NCBI GenBank assembly: GCA_002964805.2
Contig: PUDQ02000123.1
Location: 1-64,000 of the forward strand
DNA: 64,000 nucleotides
Reading direction: 5' to 3'
DNA from: Trametes villosa
Lineage: Eukaryota > Basidiomycota > Agaricomycetes > Polyporales > Polyporaceae
The notes under the pieces are model-generated. The model did not search any database. It was not told where the DNA came from and was given only the letters and a program-made list of their open reading frames with translations. Shown in pieces: positions 52,271 through 64,000 of this stretch; positions within the stretch are counted from its first letter, which is position 1; every line of letters starts with the position of its first letter. A program made the position numbers and the translations under genes.

Positions 52271-54203
52271 AAGACGTGGAAAAACTCAAATATCTTGTCA
52301 GATCGCGGGCGACAGGGAACCGTGCAAGCTTTCCCACTTGTGACTAGAGTGTTTGCCGCACATCAATGCAAGCGGAGGCTACGGGTGGGCATCCTCCCGA
52401 CAAGCCATGCCATGTGCGTCTGATGTGTCCTGCGCGGCCGCTTCTCTAGAATAACCATACTCTCAGCATAGCTCAGAATCATCAAGCCGCATTGTGCGCT
52501 TGGAGCAAGCCCCGTACATCGCTAGAGAACGTCACCACGCCCCTCCTTAGCACTGTGCACTCTTTTTGCGTGGATACGTTAGTAGGTATGTGATTCACGA
52601 GCTCTCCGTATCCCACGTGTTTGCGCGCTCGAGGTGGGCGAGGGTTTGCGGTCGGATGACAAGGTACGGTGGGCGTAGTTCCCCCGAACATGTTCGCCGT
52701 GTCCCCGGTGTATGCTTGCATCTCACTGGGTCATCGTCCGACGCGCGATGAGAAGTGGAGGCTCCGCATGACGAGTGCGCAGGCTCGTAATTGAGGGCTG
52801 CCGGTCCCTGTTTTTGCAAGTTAGCAAGCAGAGTCGAGACCTCGGCAGAGTCTGCACGTCGGCTCATACTAGTAACGCGAGGATAACGCCCGACGTTTAT
52901 GGAGATGGGAGGGGTCGACTCGCGTTGAATGAGAATAATGCACAGGCCGGTTTTGGAAGCGTGCCGTGTATCATGGGGCGAGGAGAGGAGAAGAGCCGAC
53001 TCTCGCGGCTGAGGCAGCACATGCATCATCCAAAGTCAGGATGTGTGTATGCTTCCTTTGGGTCCCGTCGAACGGTCGAACATGACAATTTATCATTTTC
53101 TCTATATACTCAGTGTATCCGCGGTCGGGCGGTAAGTGGTATGCAGAGCGGATGCTAAACGACACTCTTTGCAGCACAACATAACGAGACGTACCAGATG
53201 CCGCATCCCTTGCGTCTCCACGCCTTGGGCTACAGCAGTGCCTTGGTCCCGTCCATGCTCATTCCGCATTATGACTCAGGTCTGGATTATACTGGAACCG
53301 GTACGTGACTACGCGTCAGCTCCCTAGCCGTTGCGTGGGGTCTGTCATGTAGCGTCACGCTAGCGCGTTCAAAATTTATCCTGTCATCTTCCGACCGGGA
53401 TGGTTAGACCCGGAGACGGGTCCCAACCGTGGCTCGGACTGAGTCAGCGCCGCGCTACCCTCGGTGTTACACGAGCAGGCTATGATTTATGGAGCCACTC
53501 TTTGAGCGATGCGGTGCGTCGTTCTGCGCGTTTCTAGATGCTACCTCGGTACTCGAACCCCGCCCGCGGCGCTTGGCGCATGTAGCTGAATTGCAGAACC
53601 TCAGGGCTACCCGACCGGTGGATATAGAAGCATGTGCGAGCTTCGCGTTTCACCGGATCGAATCCATGCGCAGTAGCGTCACGACCGCCCTAGGAAGCAG
53701 GGGCCCTACTCGCCGCCGCAACCTATAAAACAGCTCCTCACTGCCGCATATTGTATCTATATGTAAGTATATATGTGTGTGTGTAGGATGCTCGCGGTTA
53801 CAGAAGAATGCTCACAGGAAGGCAGAACTCAAGCGGTTGCCGGTGCAAAACGACATCGTGGTCTCGCGGGTTCGGAGCGTCTTCGCGGGCGGTGCAGGTG
53901 CGCTCCCGGTGGATAGAACCTTGCATGCAAATATGGACTCGATCATCGATTCTCGTGCAAGCGTGCGCTGTTTCTGTAGGGGATGTGGTGGTTGGCTTAA
54001 AAGGCGTTGGTCCGCGGGGTGTGTAAACCACACACGCGTATCGGGCACGCTGTCAGCCCTTCCTCCCCTCCCTGCGTCACTCCCCCCCTGGTGTCCTACT
54101 CTCTTGCTGTCGGAATTTAGCGAGGTGAATTTGTTAACCGCCACTTCATGTTGTCGTCATGTTGTCGTGGAAGTTGCTGACACTCCCTTGGCATTTTTCC
54201 AGC
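52271..54203. other. 1.9 kb without a convincing gene, upstream of HET-B
   Basis: Short ORFs only. A TATA-like CCTATAAAAC lies at 53722-53731 and a (TG)n/(TA)n stretch at about 53755-53786. The 5' flank of HET-B probably includes these, about 470 bp before its ATG. Confidence 0.35.
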
Positions 54204-57200
54204 ATGCCCCGTTTCCTGAACACCTGGACGGGCGAGTTTGAGTGGCATAACGATCCGGCGAAGGTCCAGTATGCCATCTTGTCGCACGTCTGGAGGACAC
54301 CCGAGGAGGGCGGCGAGCAGTCGTATGACGACGTCCGGAGGATCCAAGCCGACTTTCGGGAGGCCCAAAAGAACCACGCCATGCCCACTAGCTCTACCGA
54401 TGCACCCCCGCCACCCGTCTCACACGTCTCATGTCCCACTGCGGTCAGCGAGATCTTCTCCGACGAATCTCCTCTTTCGGACAAGATCAAGGGCCTCTGC
54501 AAGGTCGCGCGCGAGGCCGGCTTCCGACTCGTCTGGAACGACACATGTTGCATTGACAAGTCGAGCAGCGCGGAGCTCTCGGAGGCGATCAACTCGATGT
54601 ACGAGTGGTATAGGCTCTCGGACATGTGCTATGTCTATCTCCCGGACGTCCCCGATGGCGATGACCCACGCAGAGAACGGTCTCGCTTCCGGGAAAGCAA
54701 ATGGCACAAGCGCGGGTGGACGCTGCAGGAGCTCATTGCACCGGAGCACATCGACTTCCTGGCAGAGAACTGGACCTTCATCGGGACGAAGACGGGGATT
54801 GTGGATGCTCTTTCTGAGAGAACTGGGATCAGTATCAACATCCTCACCGGGCGAGACCGCGCCATTACGGCGAGCATTGCACAGAGAATGTCGTGGGCCG
54901 CTGAGCGGGAGACGACGCGCGTCGAGGACAGGGCATACTGCTTGATGGGGCTCTTCGGCATCCACATGTCGCCTATCTATGGTGAGGGCGTTCGGGCATT
55001 CCTCCGCCTTCAGGAGGAGCTCCTGAAGAGAAGCCCGGATCAAAGCATTCTGGCCTGGGGGAATCGATTTACCCTCGATGACCAGCTTCGCGCGACCTCT
55101 CTGGGCTCGCGACCCTTCCATTCGTCCCCCGCTTTGCTGCCACTCTCTCCGTCATACTTCCTTGTGCCTCCAACGACACGTGTAGCACGTTGGACGTTCT
55201 CATCGCGGCTTCAACTCGAGGAAACCCAGGTTCCGCCCTTCCATTGCGTTGCCACTCCCGAAGGCGTCCGCTTTCAGCTGCTATGTTTCAATCTAGAGGA
55301 ATTATTGCGAGAGTTCCCGGACATCATACGGTGGGAGGGGAAGGAGTACATGTGCGCGCACTGCCTACGGCGTGGTAAGCCAGACAGGCTAGGGCTGCTG
55401 CAATGCGAGGACGTCGAGGGAGGCCTCATTGCGCTCCTTCTCTTTCCGTCGAGCTACACTATGGGGAAAGGGGACGGATCCACCATCGGCAGCCACATTC
55501 GATGCGACCCTTGCGAGTGCCCAGATGACAAGATCCCGGCGCCCTTCCGCACCGTTCGCTTGACTCCGGAGGTGCTCACAACACTCCTGAAGCACTTCAA
55601 GCCGGAGGCGGCCCATCTCTCGATCTTGCCTGCTACCTTCTATCCCCCAAGATCGAAGTCCCGTCTATGGACTGAATCTCTTCCCCCCCTCGATATCTGG
55701 CCCGAGGATGGCGCCGTTGGTACGACCTTCGCGCTCGCTCCTCGCAGTATCAGAGCTCTTCAGAAGCGCGGCTTCACAGCATCCCCGTTGCAATATTGGC
55801 GCGAAGGGGAACATATCACCTTGGAGACCACCCTGTCCCTTTCACACCCTACCTCTCCCGCCCTACAGCTCATCCGGCTGTGGATACGTCTTCCACCGAA
55901 GGGCATCAACGATGGCAACGTAGAGTTCGGGTTCCGTTTAGTCCCCATCATCAACTCCGGTCGTGGTCAGTCTTCCGACACTCTTCCTTCGCCAGGCTCT
56001 CCAAGTGGTTCGACAGCTGTTGTTCCTGAGAACGCCCTCACCAGACCGGACCCTACTGCGCTTACTCTGATGCTTGCCAGTGACGACTTTCCTTGCCCTT
56101 CTGATCACGAAGAGGAGCATGTTCGACTCTTACACTTACGACTTACCTTGGAACGACATCTCAAGGTCCGGCGGTCGACTCAGGACTTCACGATTGTTTG
56201 GCTTTCTGTGGAGATCAGTGAAAAGTTTAGCAACGTTTACGAGGCTGAGAGCATCTCACACGACATTAGCGAAAAGGAATCGAAGGAGCAGGATAACACC
56301 TCCGAGAACGACACATCGGTCACGAGCGCGGCGCAATCACCCTCTACTGAGGATCTCTCTTCCACGAGTGTAAGTCCTTTTCAAACCGTCGACACGTGGG
56401 CCTGACGCAGGGCTGTTGGTTAACAGGAGTGCCGCGCCATCCCAGCTCTGAAGTCATCCACGTCTTCGCATGTGGCCGCACACGAGCCTCTGTCAGTAAA
56501 CTCCACCAACCCGGACATCGGCGACGTGCGACTGCAACAAGACACTAACGGCGTCGCCACGCTCGAGCACGACCTCCCAGTGGAGGTCCCTCGCGACACG
56601 CCGAGATTTCAGGCGGACTCGCCCTCTATGAGTCGACTGACGACGACACCGAGTCTCTCCGACGGGAGCTGCGAGGACCGGGAAGGCTCCGCTACCGCTG
56701 CGCGCAGGCCTGCAGGTGGACCTCAAGCCGAGGGTGTCTCGGATTGCGGCGATAGCAGCTCGAGCGGAGTCGAGCCACCCGGATGCGGCGACATAGTAGA
56801 CGTTACGGCCGCCCACACGGATACTGCTCTTGCGCCGCTGGAGCTGAGTCGGCTTGCGACTTCCGAGAGGACCTCTCACTCCGCTTCCGCCGTCGGTCCA
56901 CACACGATAGATTCCGGTAGCTTGGAGAATGAGCAGCCTGCGTACGTACAACCCGACAGCATCGAGGCCGGAGAAGCGGCCTTTGGATTAGAGGTGCGCT
57001 TGTCCTAGGTGGCATGAGGGGCGTGTTGCGAAAGCTGAGAGATTTGTTTCATACACAGCGCCGATTGGCCGAGCCGCGACGTGATTGCAAAACTGAAAGG
57101 CAAGGCACCGCGATAGCACTCGTTGAACAAGCACGCCCGACCACTCTGACATGTGAGGTGTCGCCGTACAAGCCCTCGGACACTACGCCTCCACGCCTCG

Positions 57201-57641
57201 AGGTTCGAGGATCACTCGAGAGCACGCCGCCTTCTCCTTTCAAGTCGGGCGCCCATGGCGGAGAAGTTGGCAGAGACGATGAAGATGCTGCCGTCAAGTG
57301 CGCGAGGCAGGGCAGCATTGACGATCTACGGCGCGAGAACGAAAGCTTGATCTCTCAGATTCACGATTTGACGTCCTTGAACAACGAGTTATGCTCCAGA
57401 GTTAACTCCCTCGCCTCCCAGAACGCTATCGTCTCCTCCCAGATTGCGGAGGTGCTATCGCGCCTTGACCATAGTGCTACGCCCTCAGGTACGCACGACT
57501 ATCATCTCCAGGCCACATTCATACCCGCTCACCCAGAATGTGATATCGCAAGCCTTCCAGCCATGGGCGCGACTACGAGGAATTGTCCGTCGAGGAGCGT
57601 CGGCAGTGTCAAATGTCTCAATCCGAAGGAATGCATCGTGA
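54204..57641 (+). CDS. HET-B: HET-domain protein with coiled-coil tail, four exons, 1083 aa
   Basis: HET domains mediate heterokaryon incompatibility or immune-like responses in filamentous fungi; the specific role here is unknown. Exons 54204-56369, 56427-56993, 57059-57488 and 57553-57641 (phases 0, 0, 1). ATG 54204 gives MPRFLNTWTGEFEW, the usual start of this family, although the frame is open from 54159. Motifs: YAILSHVW (W30), LVWNDTCCIDKSSSAE (W111, C115, C116), EAINSMYEWYRLSDMCYV, KRGWTLQELIAPEHIDFL (about 170-187), VEDRAYCLMGLFGIHMSPIY. No NACHT P-loop is visible. Exons 2-3 are S/T/P-rich and end in a coiled coil (DLRRENESLISQIHDLTSL...SSQIAEVLSRL). Exon 4 (FQPWARLRGIVRRGAS) uses an AAG acceptor; without that splice the ORF reads on to 57646. 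The same exon pattern in HET-A supports the multi-exon model. Confidence 0.8.
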
Positions 57642-58699
57642 TGTAGTACAGACTGAGGTCAGGGATACGGTGTATATGATGCTCACATATGTTCCTCTCG
57701 ACTTTCCCCGCAACACTTTTCATATCGCACGGGTCCTCCCGCGTAAGAGTGCTCAGGGGGTACACCTTTGTTGACTGTACGCTCTTTGGAGCTGCGTCGT
57801 GAACCTGCCTACCAGCGTATGTAAAACGGGTCTCAGTTAGAGTGTTATACGGTGAGGCTGAGAACGTTGCGTGAGTAACTGGAGAAGTCCGCTACCGGCA
57901 CACGGGGCAAGGAACTCACTGTGGTACGAGCTACGACTGAGTTTAGAGGCGAACGCGGTGATCGTTGTGCCGCATATACGCACTTACCATGTCCTCCTCC
58001 GAGTCGCCACTCTCATCGTCCCACCTCTTCCCCTCCGGCCACTCGCCCTCTATCCTCGTACACCGTCGTCAACGCAACCTTACCCGTGTGCTTGTCCCAC
58101 TCCCTGATACAACGGAGCTGTCTGTAATCCCCGCGCGCAAAGGTGAAGGAGAAGCCGCCCGCCTTACACGGCGCGTCAGAGAGATGAGAAGTGAGCAGCC
58201 GCGGCGCGTGTGCAAACATGGTCTGCCCGAACGTCTTGATCGCGCTTTCCTACGGACAGACACCAAGTCAGCTCGCACATCAATTTGTATGTAAGACAAG
58301 AGAGGAAATGACAGGCTTACCCATCACATGTCCTCCTGCAGCACGACGAGAAGCCGCTTCAGCGTACACGCATACAGGCAAAGTTGGCCGTGCCTCCGGA
58401 GCGCGGCGGATTGAGCGCCGCGCGTCGGGGGTGAAGTCGCCGTATCCACGAGGATTATCCGTGTATCGTACGCGGGGCGGCAGTCAGTTGAATAAGAGAC
58501 CGCCATGGATCCGACTCAAAGGAAAACTTGTTTTTGGGCGTGGCTTGACATGTTTTACCAGACAGCGCGATGGGGGACCAACGCTTTGCGCATTGACTTG
58601 GAAGTGCAAGCGACTCGTACATGGGCAAAGCCCGGCAGCGAGGTCTGTCGAGCGAAGCGCACGAGAGATCCTCAGAGTGTGCCCTGCTGAGTGTACATG
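57642..58699. other. Intergenic region between HET-B and duplicated segment 2
   Basis: The first about 80 bp still match the HET-A 3' flank. After that only motif-free short ORFs, for example a + ORF at 58191-58700. Confidence 0.35.
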
Positions 58700-61600
58700 A
58701 GAACCGGCGTAGGAAGAACGTTTCCCGGCCGTGCGTGAAGGGGGAAGGCGAGGGCGACCGTCAAGGCAAGTGCGGGGGTAACACGGCGGAATTTGAGCCT
58801 GGGAACGCGGCCACGTGATCGTGCTTCTCCCGCGTCGCACGGCCTGTGCGCCACAGGCAATCAATGTCTCTTGCTCACTCTCTCCGCGCCCCCGTCCACC
58901 GTCACTCGCTCGCTCTGGGATAATCTATGCTCTAGTATGACATGTATGACACGCTCTGTGCAAGTTCATGCGTCACAGAACGTCGATAGTTCCCGCCGCG
59001 GATCAACGTCCTTCCGCTGGCACAAACCATCGAGGCTCGCCCCAGAACGCAAGATCAAGAGCAAGATCAGGTCTGGTCCAAGCAGAGGCTTTGAAAACAC
59101 CTCGTTTGTCCGCGATATGCTCGTCGCTGCCGGGAGGGACCGGACACACTGTCGAGTTGCCGAAGAGCGACGGCACTTACGCGAGTCAGTACACCACGCG
59201 CGCTATCCGCGTCCTCGCTAAAAGACCAAGTACGTCCTGCACAGTCTTTGAGCGCAAAGAGGTACGGTCGCCATTGACTCATGGGATGTAGAGGCGCTCA
59301 CTGCCGCCAGTCGACGAGTCCACTCTTCGAACTTCCCGCCCGCGGACAAGGTGCGTCTGAGCTTGATGATTTCAAAGCTCAAACGCTAACACCCCTCCAT
59401 GTCGTTTCCTGGTGTGCTCATGACAACACAGGATTGATGCGCACCGTCTTCAATGTTGTCGCGAAGGAGCATCCCGTTCAGGCCATCAAGATCGATGTCC
59501 TTGTCCCCATCTGCAACGCAGGCGCCGATTCCGTCGTGCGCGACCCCCGCCGTTCCTGTGCGGCGAGTTCGTCGACTTCGTGGGACCTGTTATGGTCTCA
59601 AAGGCTCAGCCTCCACGGGCGGCACCAAAAGCTCGCCGTGCGTGGCTTACGCGGTCCTCTACGCAGAGAGGGTGCAGTTGTACTCGAAGTTTGCGCACGG
59701 CGATGCGGAGAGAGGATCGCCGAAGACCACGAGTTCGCGCCGCCCGCCCTTGGGGGCGTGGGGGAAGCTTGTTCGGTACATAGTTGTGAGCGAGGCCCCT
59801 CATGAGGAGCCAGATAATCGTCGCAACAGGAGCGTACATGCCGATCTGGAGACCAGAGTTTGTCGTGATGGCGTCCTAGAGGCTGGGGACGAGAATGGAG
59901 TTTGTAGGCATCGATGAGTACGTCTGAATAATTCATCTGCATTGCGTTATATCGCTCACCCCATCCTCCTACCCTCGAAGTGCGACCGCAAGAAAGACCG
60001 TCGGCCCCGAGCTAGGACAGGAAGTCAGCGAAGGTACGGCCACTCCTTCCCCCTCTTCGCACCAGCCCCCGACAAGAACCTAGACGAGCGCGGGCACTCA
60101 GTGAAGTACTAAAGCGCTACTGACGAGTGCGCTGGGGGACACGTGAAGTAAAGCGCGATGACGAATATGCCCTCACTTCTGGTGTGCCGCAGCTCGGAGC
60201 CGAATATTATGGCTTCTTCCAGAGGCACTCTACGTCGCTCTCCCCACTCTTCACAACTACGCATGTCCATTAGCTCACCGCGCTGCGCGCATAGGGCGGA
60301 GTTCAAGCATAATACCACCGGACGGCGAAGACCACACCGCTGCTTCCTCTTCTAAGAACATAGCTCACCAGGTACGCCTAGTACACCCCTGCCTACGCGC
60401 TGTGGCTGAAGCAGCAGCGAAAGAGGATGCGTAGGTGAGAACCTACGCGGGGGCGAGTATGGGCGGCGAGGGCACTATGCCGGAGAAGGCCTGAACGACG
60501 ACCGTGCGCATGCATACGTTGCGAACTGCCTTGTCTGGTTTGCGCACAATTATCATTTATTACGTATCATATTATCCACGAGAATGGTTACCCTCTGTTG
60601 ACTACTCGAAGGTTTGGGAGCGGAGAGTATCATCCACACTCCGGGGTCGCCTCACCCTCAACCAGCCAAGGGAAGGAATGATAGTCAGAAACGTGTACTA
60701 TGCGAGGAGATGTGGTTCGCCATGCACGACACGTCGGCCGTCGCGCATCCCCTTTCCCACCTCAGCCGCTTCTACCTCTAGATAAGCAGGATAAAGAGAT
60801 AGCTCCGCGTCGTCCGCGTTCCCAACTGAACGGGTCGTACCGGGGGGGTGGATTGACGAAGTCAGGGAGCTCAAGTCATCCGTCGTCGCGGTGTGCCGTC
60901 TCAAGGTCTGCAGAGAGGGAGAAGAGGATGATATCGCCGCCCTCGAGTTTTGCCTTCGCCAAGAGCCTGTGGAGCGCGTCGATGCTGCAAGGTATAATCA
61001 TTCCATTAGGTTCTGGAGCAGCGGGCTTGGGAAACGGGGAGCGCTCACGAAACGATAAGGGCTGAGATGTAGCTTCTTCCATCGACGGGTATGGCTGTGG
61101 AACGTGTTATCTAAGTATCAACACCTAAGACGTGCATCCGTAGGAATACTCGGCACTACCAGGCGTAGGGCCCCTGTACCCGCCTCCCGTCCGCTTCCAG
61201 GCGTCCAGGCGTGTCCTATACCGGCTCTGCAAGGACCGCTCGCACGGATTTCAAGCCCCCCTGGGTCGTGCGAAGACTCGAGCTTGGAGCCGCAGGGACG
61301 TGGGTGCCGCCGACTGTACTGAGAATGTTAGGAGATACTGGTATAAGCGAGCGCGCGGAGCCTCTCAGCGAGATAGACGCACCCATGTTGTAGCACATAA
61401 TGGGTTTTTCCGACGCTGCTGGTACGCTTGCAGCGCTGTCTCTTCGATCGAGGCCAGCCGCAGCGGAGCCAGGTGCACCAATCATTGCGCACGGTAGCGC
61501 TGCGATGAGAGGCGTGACGAATACGGCGACATGTAGGAAGTCCGTGCACGCCATTCAACTACACAAGATTGTGAGCTCTCACGGAATTGTCGATAATCAT

Positions 61601-63020
61601 GCGACCTACTGAGCGTCGCGTGCCTCGCTGTCCGCAAACCTGTCACTGAGCAGCCCTGGGCCTGCGAGTGAAACCTCGGGATAGATGCGGTGGCGGACGA
61701 GCACGTCGTAAGCGTCCAAGGTCCAGGTCACGCTTTACACATCCATTCCGACCGAATGTTTCCGCCGCCTTGAACGCCGACGCGCCTCATAGCGCGTGCA
61801 CGGGTGCGGGGAACTTGCGTGAAGCCTCGGTATGATCCACCAAGTTAGTGGTGCTTACGCCTATACGCGCGATGTGTGAGCTAACTAACCACAGCGGTCT
61901 TCAGGTTCAGCCAGAGCCCACTTACGATATTTGCGTACGTCCGCGCCCACCGCATTCTGCGTGGCCCCACATCCGATGTTGCCGAGTGTTATATTTACGG
62001 TAAAGCGTACATTGATTCTGCGTACCAAACTCGATAGTACCTCAAATTCTGCCCCGACAGCTTCAAGGTTCACTTGAGGGAGTAGCTATCCGGCAGCGAC
62101 CAGCATCAGTAGAGCTTGTGTGGATAAGCATATGATGTCGTACCGTGTGCTTTTTCGGGAGGAGGAGGATTTTAGTGTCCTTCCGGATGCACTCTGACCA
62201 TAGAAAGGCCTTCTGGAGGGGTAGGAGCCGGGTGTAGGTCGACCGTCGAGTGAAGTAGCGATGAGAGAGTCGCGTCAAGCGCCAGAGCTGCCCCCAGTGT
62301 GGGCATGACGTAACTGCTGCTAGCGCTCGCAACAGACCAGGCGCGCGGTGCTGCTCTTCGTCTTCACCTTCTCTCCGCTGTCCACGACTCCGCTGAGTGT
62401 CTGTCGCTTGCAAAGCTCCAGTATATCACTGGAACTCGTGGGTTGGGTTTGGGCCTCAGCTCTGAATAAGAACATCACTATGCCTGTTTTCCAGACCCCC
62501 GTACTACGCGACCGATACTACCTCAAACTCGAGACCGCGCACGTCCTGCATACCTGGAGGCCCAAGAAGAGCGACTATCGGTTTTTCATATCACAAGGTA
62601 AGCTCATCCCTGACGTTGATCTGTGTACTTTTTTGTACGTTACAAGACTCAGCGGTCCTGGTACGCTCGTGCGTCTCGACGGCTCAAGCCGTCCAGCGCC
62701 CTTGTGTACCTAGTAGACTGCGATGGCTTTGCTTTTCCAATGCATGCTAGGGGAGTTCTCTGACATTAGAGCAATTTTAGAGTGCTAATACGTATGTAAT
62801 CTCTACTTAGACCCGCACTTCGAGCTTCGCGCATCAACGCTGCCGACTGTGCACACCGTATGGCGGCCTGACATCGCTAGCAATTGCGAGCCCCGGCACT
62901 TCAACAACGGGAGAGGGAGCAGACAGATCAGATACCCGGCACCCATGAAGAGTCCCGCGAAAGGCCACTCGACGCGTCATGCCGCCGTCCAAAAGTTGCA
63001 TGATCCCTCACTGCTGACCA
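58700..63020. repeat. Decayed segmental duplication, copy 2
   Basis: Second copy of the segment described at 48110-52270, same orientation, on the other side of HET-B. Best-preserved exon-like pieces: LPGGTGHTVELPKSDGTYAS (about 59127-59190), then after an intron-like GTGCGT...CACAG (about 59355-59431) LMRTVFNVVAKEHPVQAIKI (59435-59495), and CGEFVDFVGPVMVSKAQPPR (about 59560). It is slightly longer than copy 1 because of indels. No recognisable protein family. Whether any gene here is still functional is unclear. Confidence 0.6.
60876..61082 (-). pseudogene. Remnant of the unknown minus-strand gene in duplicated segment 2
   Basis: Reads SIDALHRLLAKAKLEGGDII then LFSLSADLETAHRDDG before a stop. 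Counterpart of the KTKLERRGG piece in segment 1. The neighbouring VNPPP block suggests a lost splice site. Family unknown. Confidence 0.3.
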
Positions 63021-64000
63021 AGGCTCGCAGGCACGGCCATGTCGCTCGAACACGCAGCGCATCTCATTCCTCTTGTCAAATTGTGGCATATAGCAAAAGC
63101 CGGAGGGTGGCCGCTCTTGCATCTGAGAGTTTGGTGGAGAACGAAACAGGCGAAGACGATGTCACGTACGTTTCCGACAGGCCATGTGAGGTGGGTTACG
63201 AGCTCCATGCATCCTGCCCGGTCTACGTCGTATGAGGTTTCTCACAACATCACCCAAAATCATCATGAAATAACGCACGCCCGATGCGCACCCTGCAAAT
63301 TGCGACCTTCGACGTCCCGCAACCGCCCTTGGCCAGAAGATCGTGCATCGCAGGGCGCGCACCCTGCCCATCATCGACACCGCTTGCACCGGCTGCGTGG
63401 ACAAGGTCATAGGTACGTGGTCTAGGAGCTCCCTAGAAAATTCCGCGCTCGAGGTGGACGGAAGCGCGGGTCGAGGGCAAGGTACGCATTTGTCTGGAGA
63501 TCGTAGTCCTGGCCACCTTACGTCTCATGTCCCCACAGGATACTTGAAGCCTCACCTGCTCGGTGTTGGGCGCACCGGAGGGCGTGAGAAGTGCCCGCAC
63601 AGCGGACGTGTGCGCTCGCTCTCCACGGCTCCCGGCTCCCGTCTCGAAAGGCGTGGGCGAAGCAGGAGAACCTCGACTGAACGTCCCGCATGCTCTCCTA
63701 ATGCAAGGAGTGCGGCGCGATGCTCAGGGAGAAAAGCATGGGCAACTTGCACGATAGGCGCGGTGCATGAGCAACCTTCGCAGGGCACAATGTTCATCAC
63801 GGGCGCACGCACCTCCTCCTGCCGATGAAACGGCTTGAATGTGCCCGTCCTCTCGAGGATGAGGTTGCAGGGATGAGAGCTACCGGCCTGGCTCGACTCG
63901 AATAGCCGAGGGGACACCGCGATCGAGCAAACCGAGAAAGTGCCTGTGCCTCCTCCGGGTCCCTCCCGTCCGGCGCCGAGTACGCATATCGACGTGTGCC
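63021..64000. other. Unresolved end of window with Cys-pair motifs
   Basis: The + strand shows two zinc-ligand-like pieces: DTACTGCVDKVI (about 63369-63404) and CKECGAMLREKSMGNLH in one + frame near 63705-63755, separated by intron-like sequence. A minus ORF at 63552-63917 overlaps. They could be exons of a small Cys-rich gene running off the window, but no splice path is convincing. Confidence 0.25.

Overview
The window looks like nuclear DNA of an agaricomycete (mushroom-forming) fungus, probably a polypore-type genome. The evidence is GC-rich coding sequence broken by many 40-80 bp GT..AG introns, long low-complexity proteins of the uncharacterised basidiomycete type, HET-domain genes, and a LINE with an endonuclease-RT-RNase H layout. 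There is no bacterial operon structure, and I recognised no rRNA, tRNA or CRISPR array. Gene models are hand-spliced from frame continuity and splice consensus.

Layout. (1) 0.1-11.5 kb is a gene-dense block on the + strand: two nuclear-looking unknown proteins (165-2714 and 2994-4947), an 11-exon gene with a Cys-rich N-terminus in which all ten introns are phase 0 (5359-8321), an intronless unknown gene (8995-10038) and two doubtful small ORFs. (2) 11.5-19.6 kb is mostly non-coding. It carries a 2,586-bp long-inverted-repeat element (13961-16546) and fragments of an unknown gene. (3) 19.76-23.65 kb is HET-A, a 5'-truncated HET gene with a coiled-coil tail. (4) 24.35-43.17 kb is one very large non-LTR retrotransposon bounded by a 12-14 bp target-site duplication and a poly(A) tail. 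It carries four tandem small ORFs, of which at least three are related to each other, then a gag-like ORF1, an endonuclease/RT ORF2 and a frame-shifted RNase H. A second copy of the 2,586-bp element, apparently identical to the first, sits inside it (34430-37015). (5) 43.2-48.1 kb is non-coding plus a 5'-truncated LINE fragment of another family on the minus strand (45780-47750). (6) 48.1-63 kb holds HET-B (54204-57641), the full-length paralogue of HET-A, flanked by two collinear decayed copies of a segment of about 4 kb (48.1-52.3 and 58.7-63.0). The last kilobase is unresolved.

Reading it as a whole: this is an accessory, repeat-rich region next to a gene block. HET genes usually act in heterokaryon incompatibility or immunity-like recognition and often lie in such fast-changing places. 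The order of events can partly be read: the LINE inserted first, and the inverted-repeat element later jumped into the LINE, recently enough that its two copies show no length difference. The most unusual object is the LINE: about 16.2 kb without the nested element, with an extra set of paralogous ORFs upstream of ORF1 that I cannot match to any LINE layout I know. This copy is dead or nearly so (frameshifts and stops in ORF1, frameshift before RNase H), but the four upstream ORFs and ORF2 are open.
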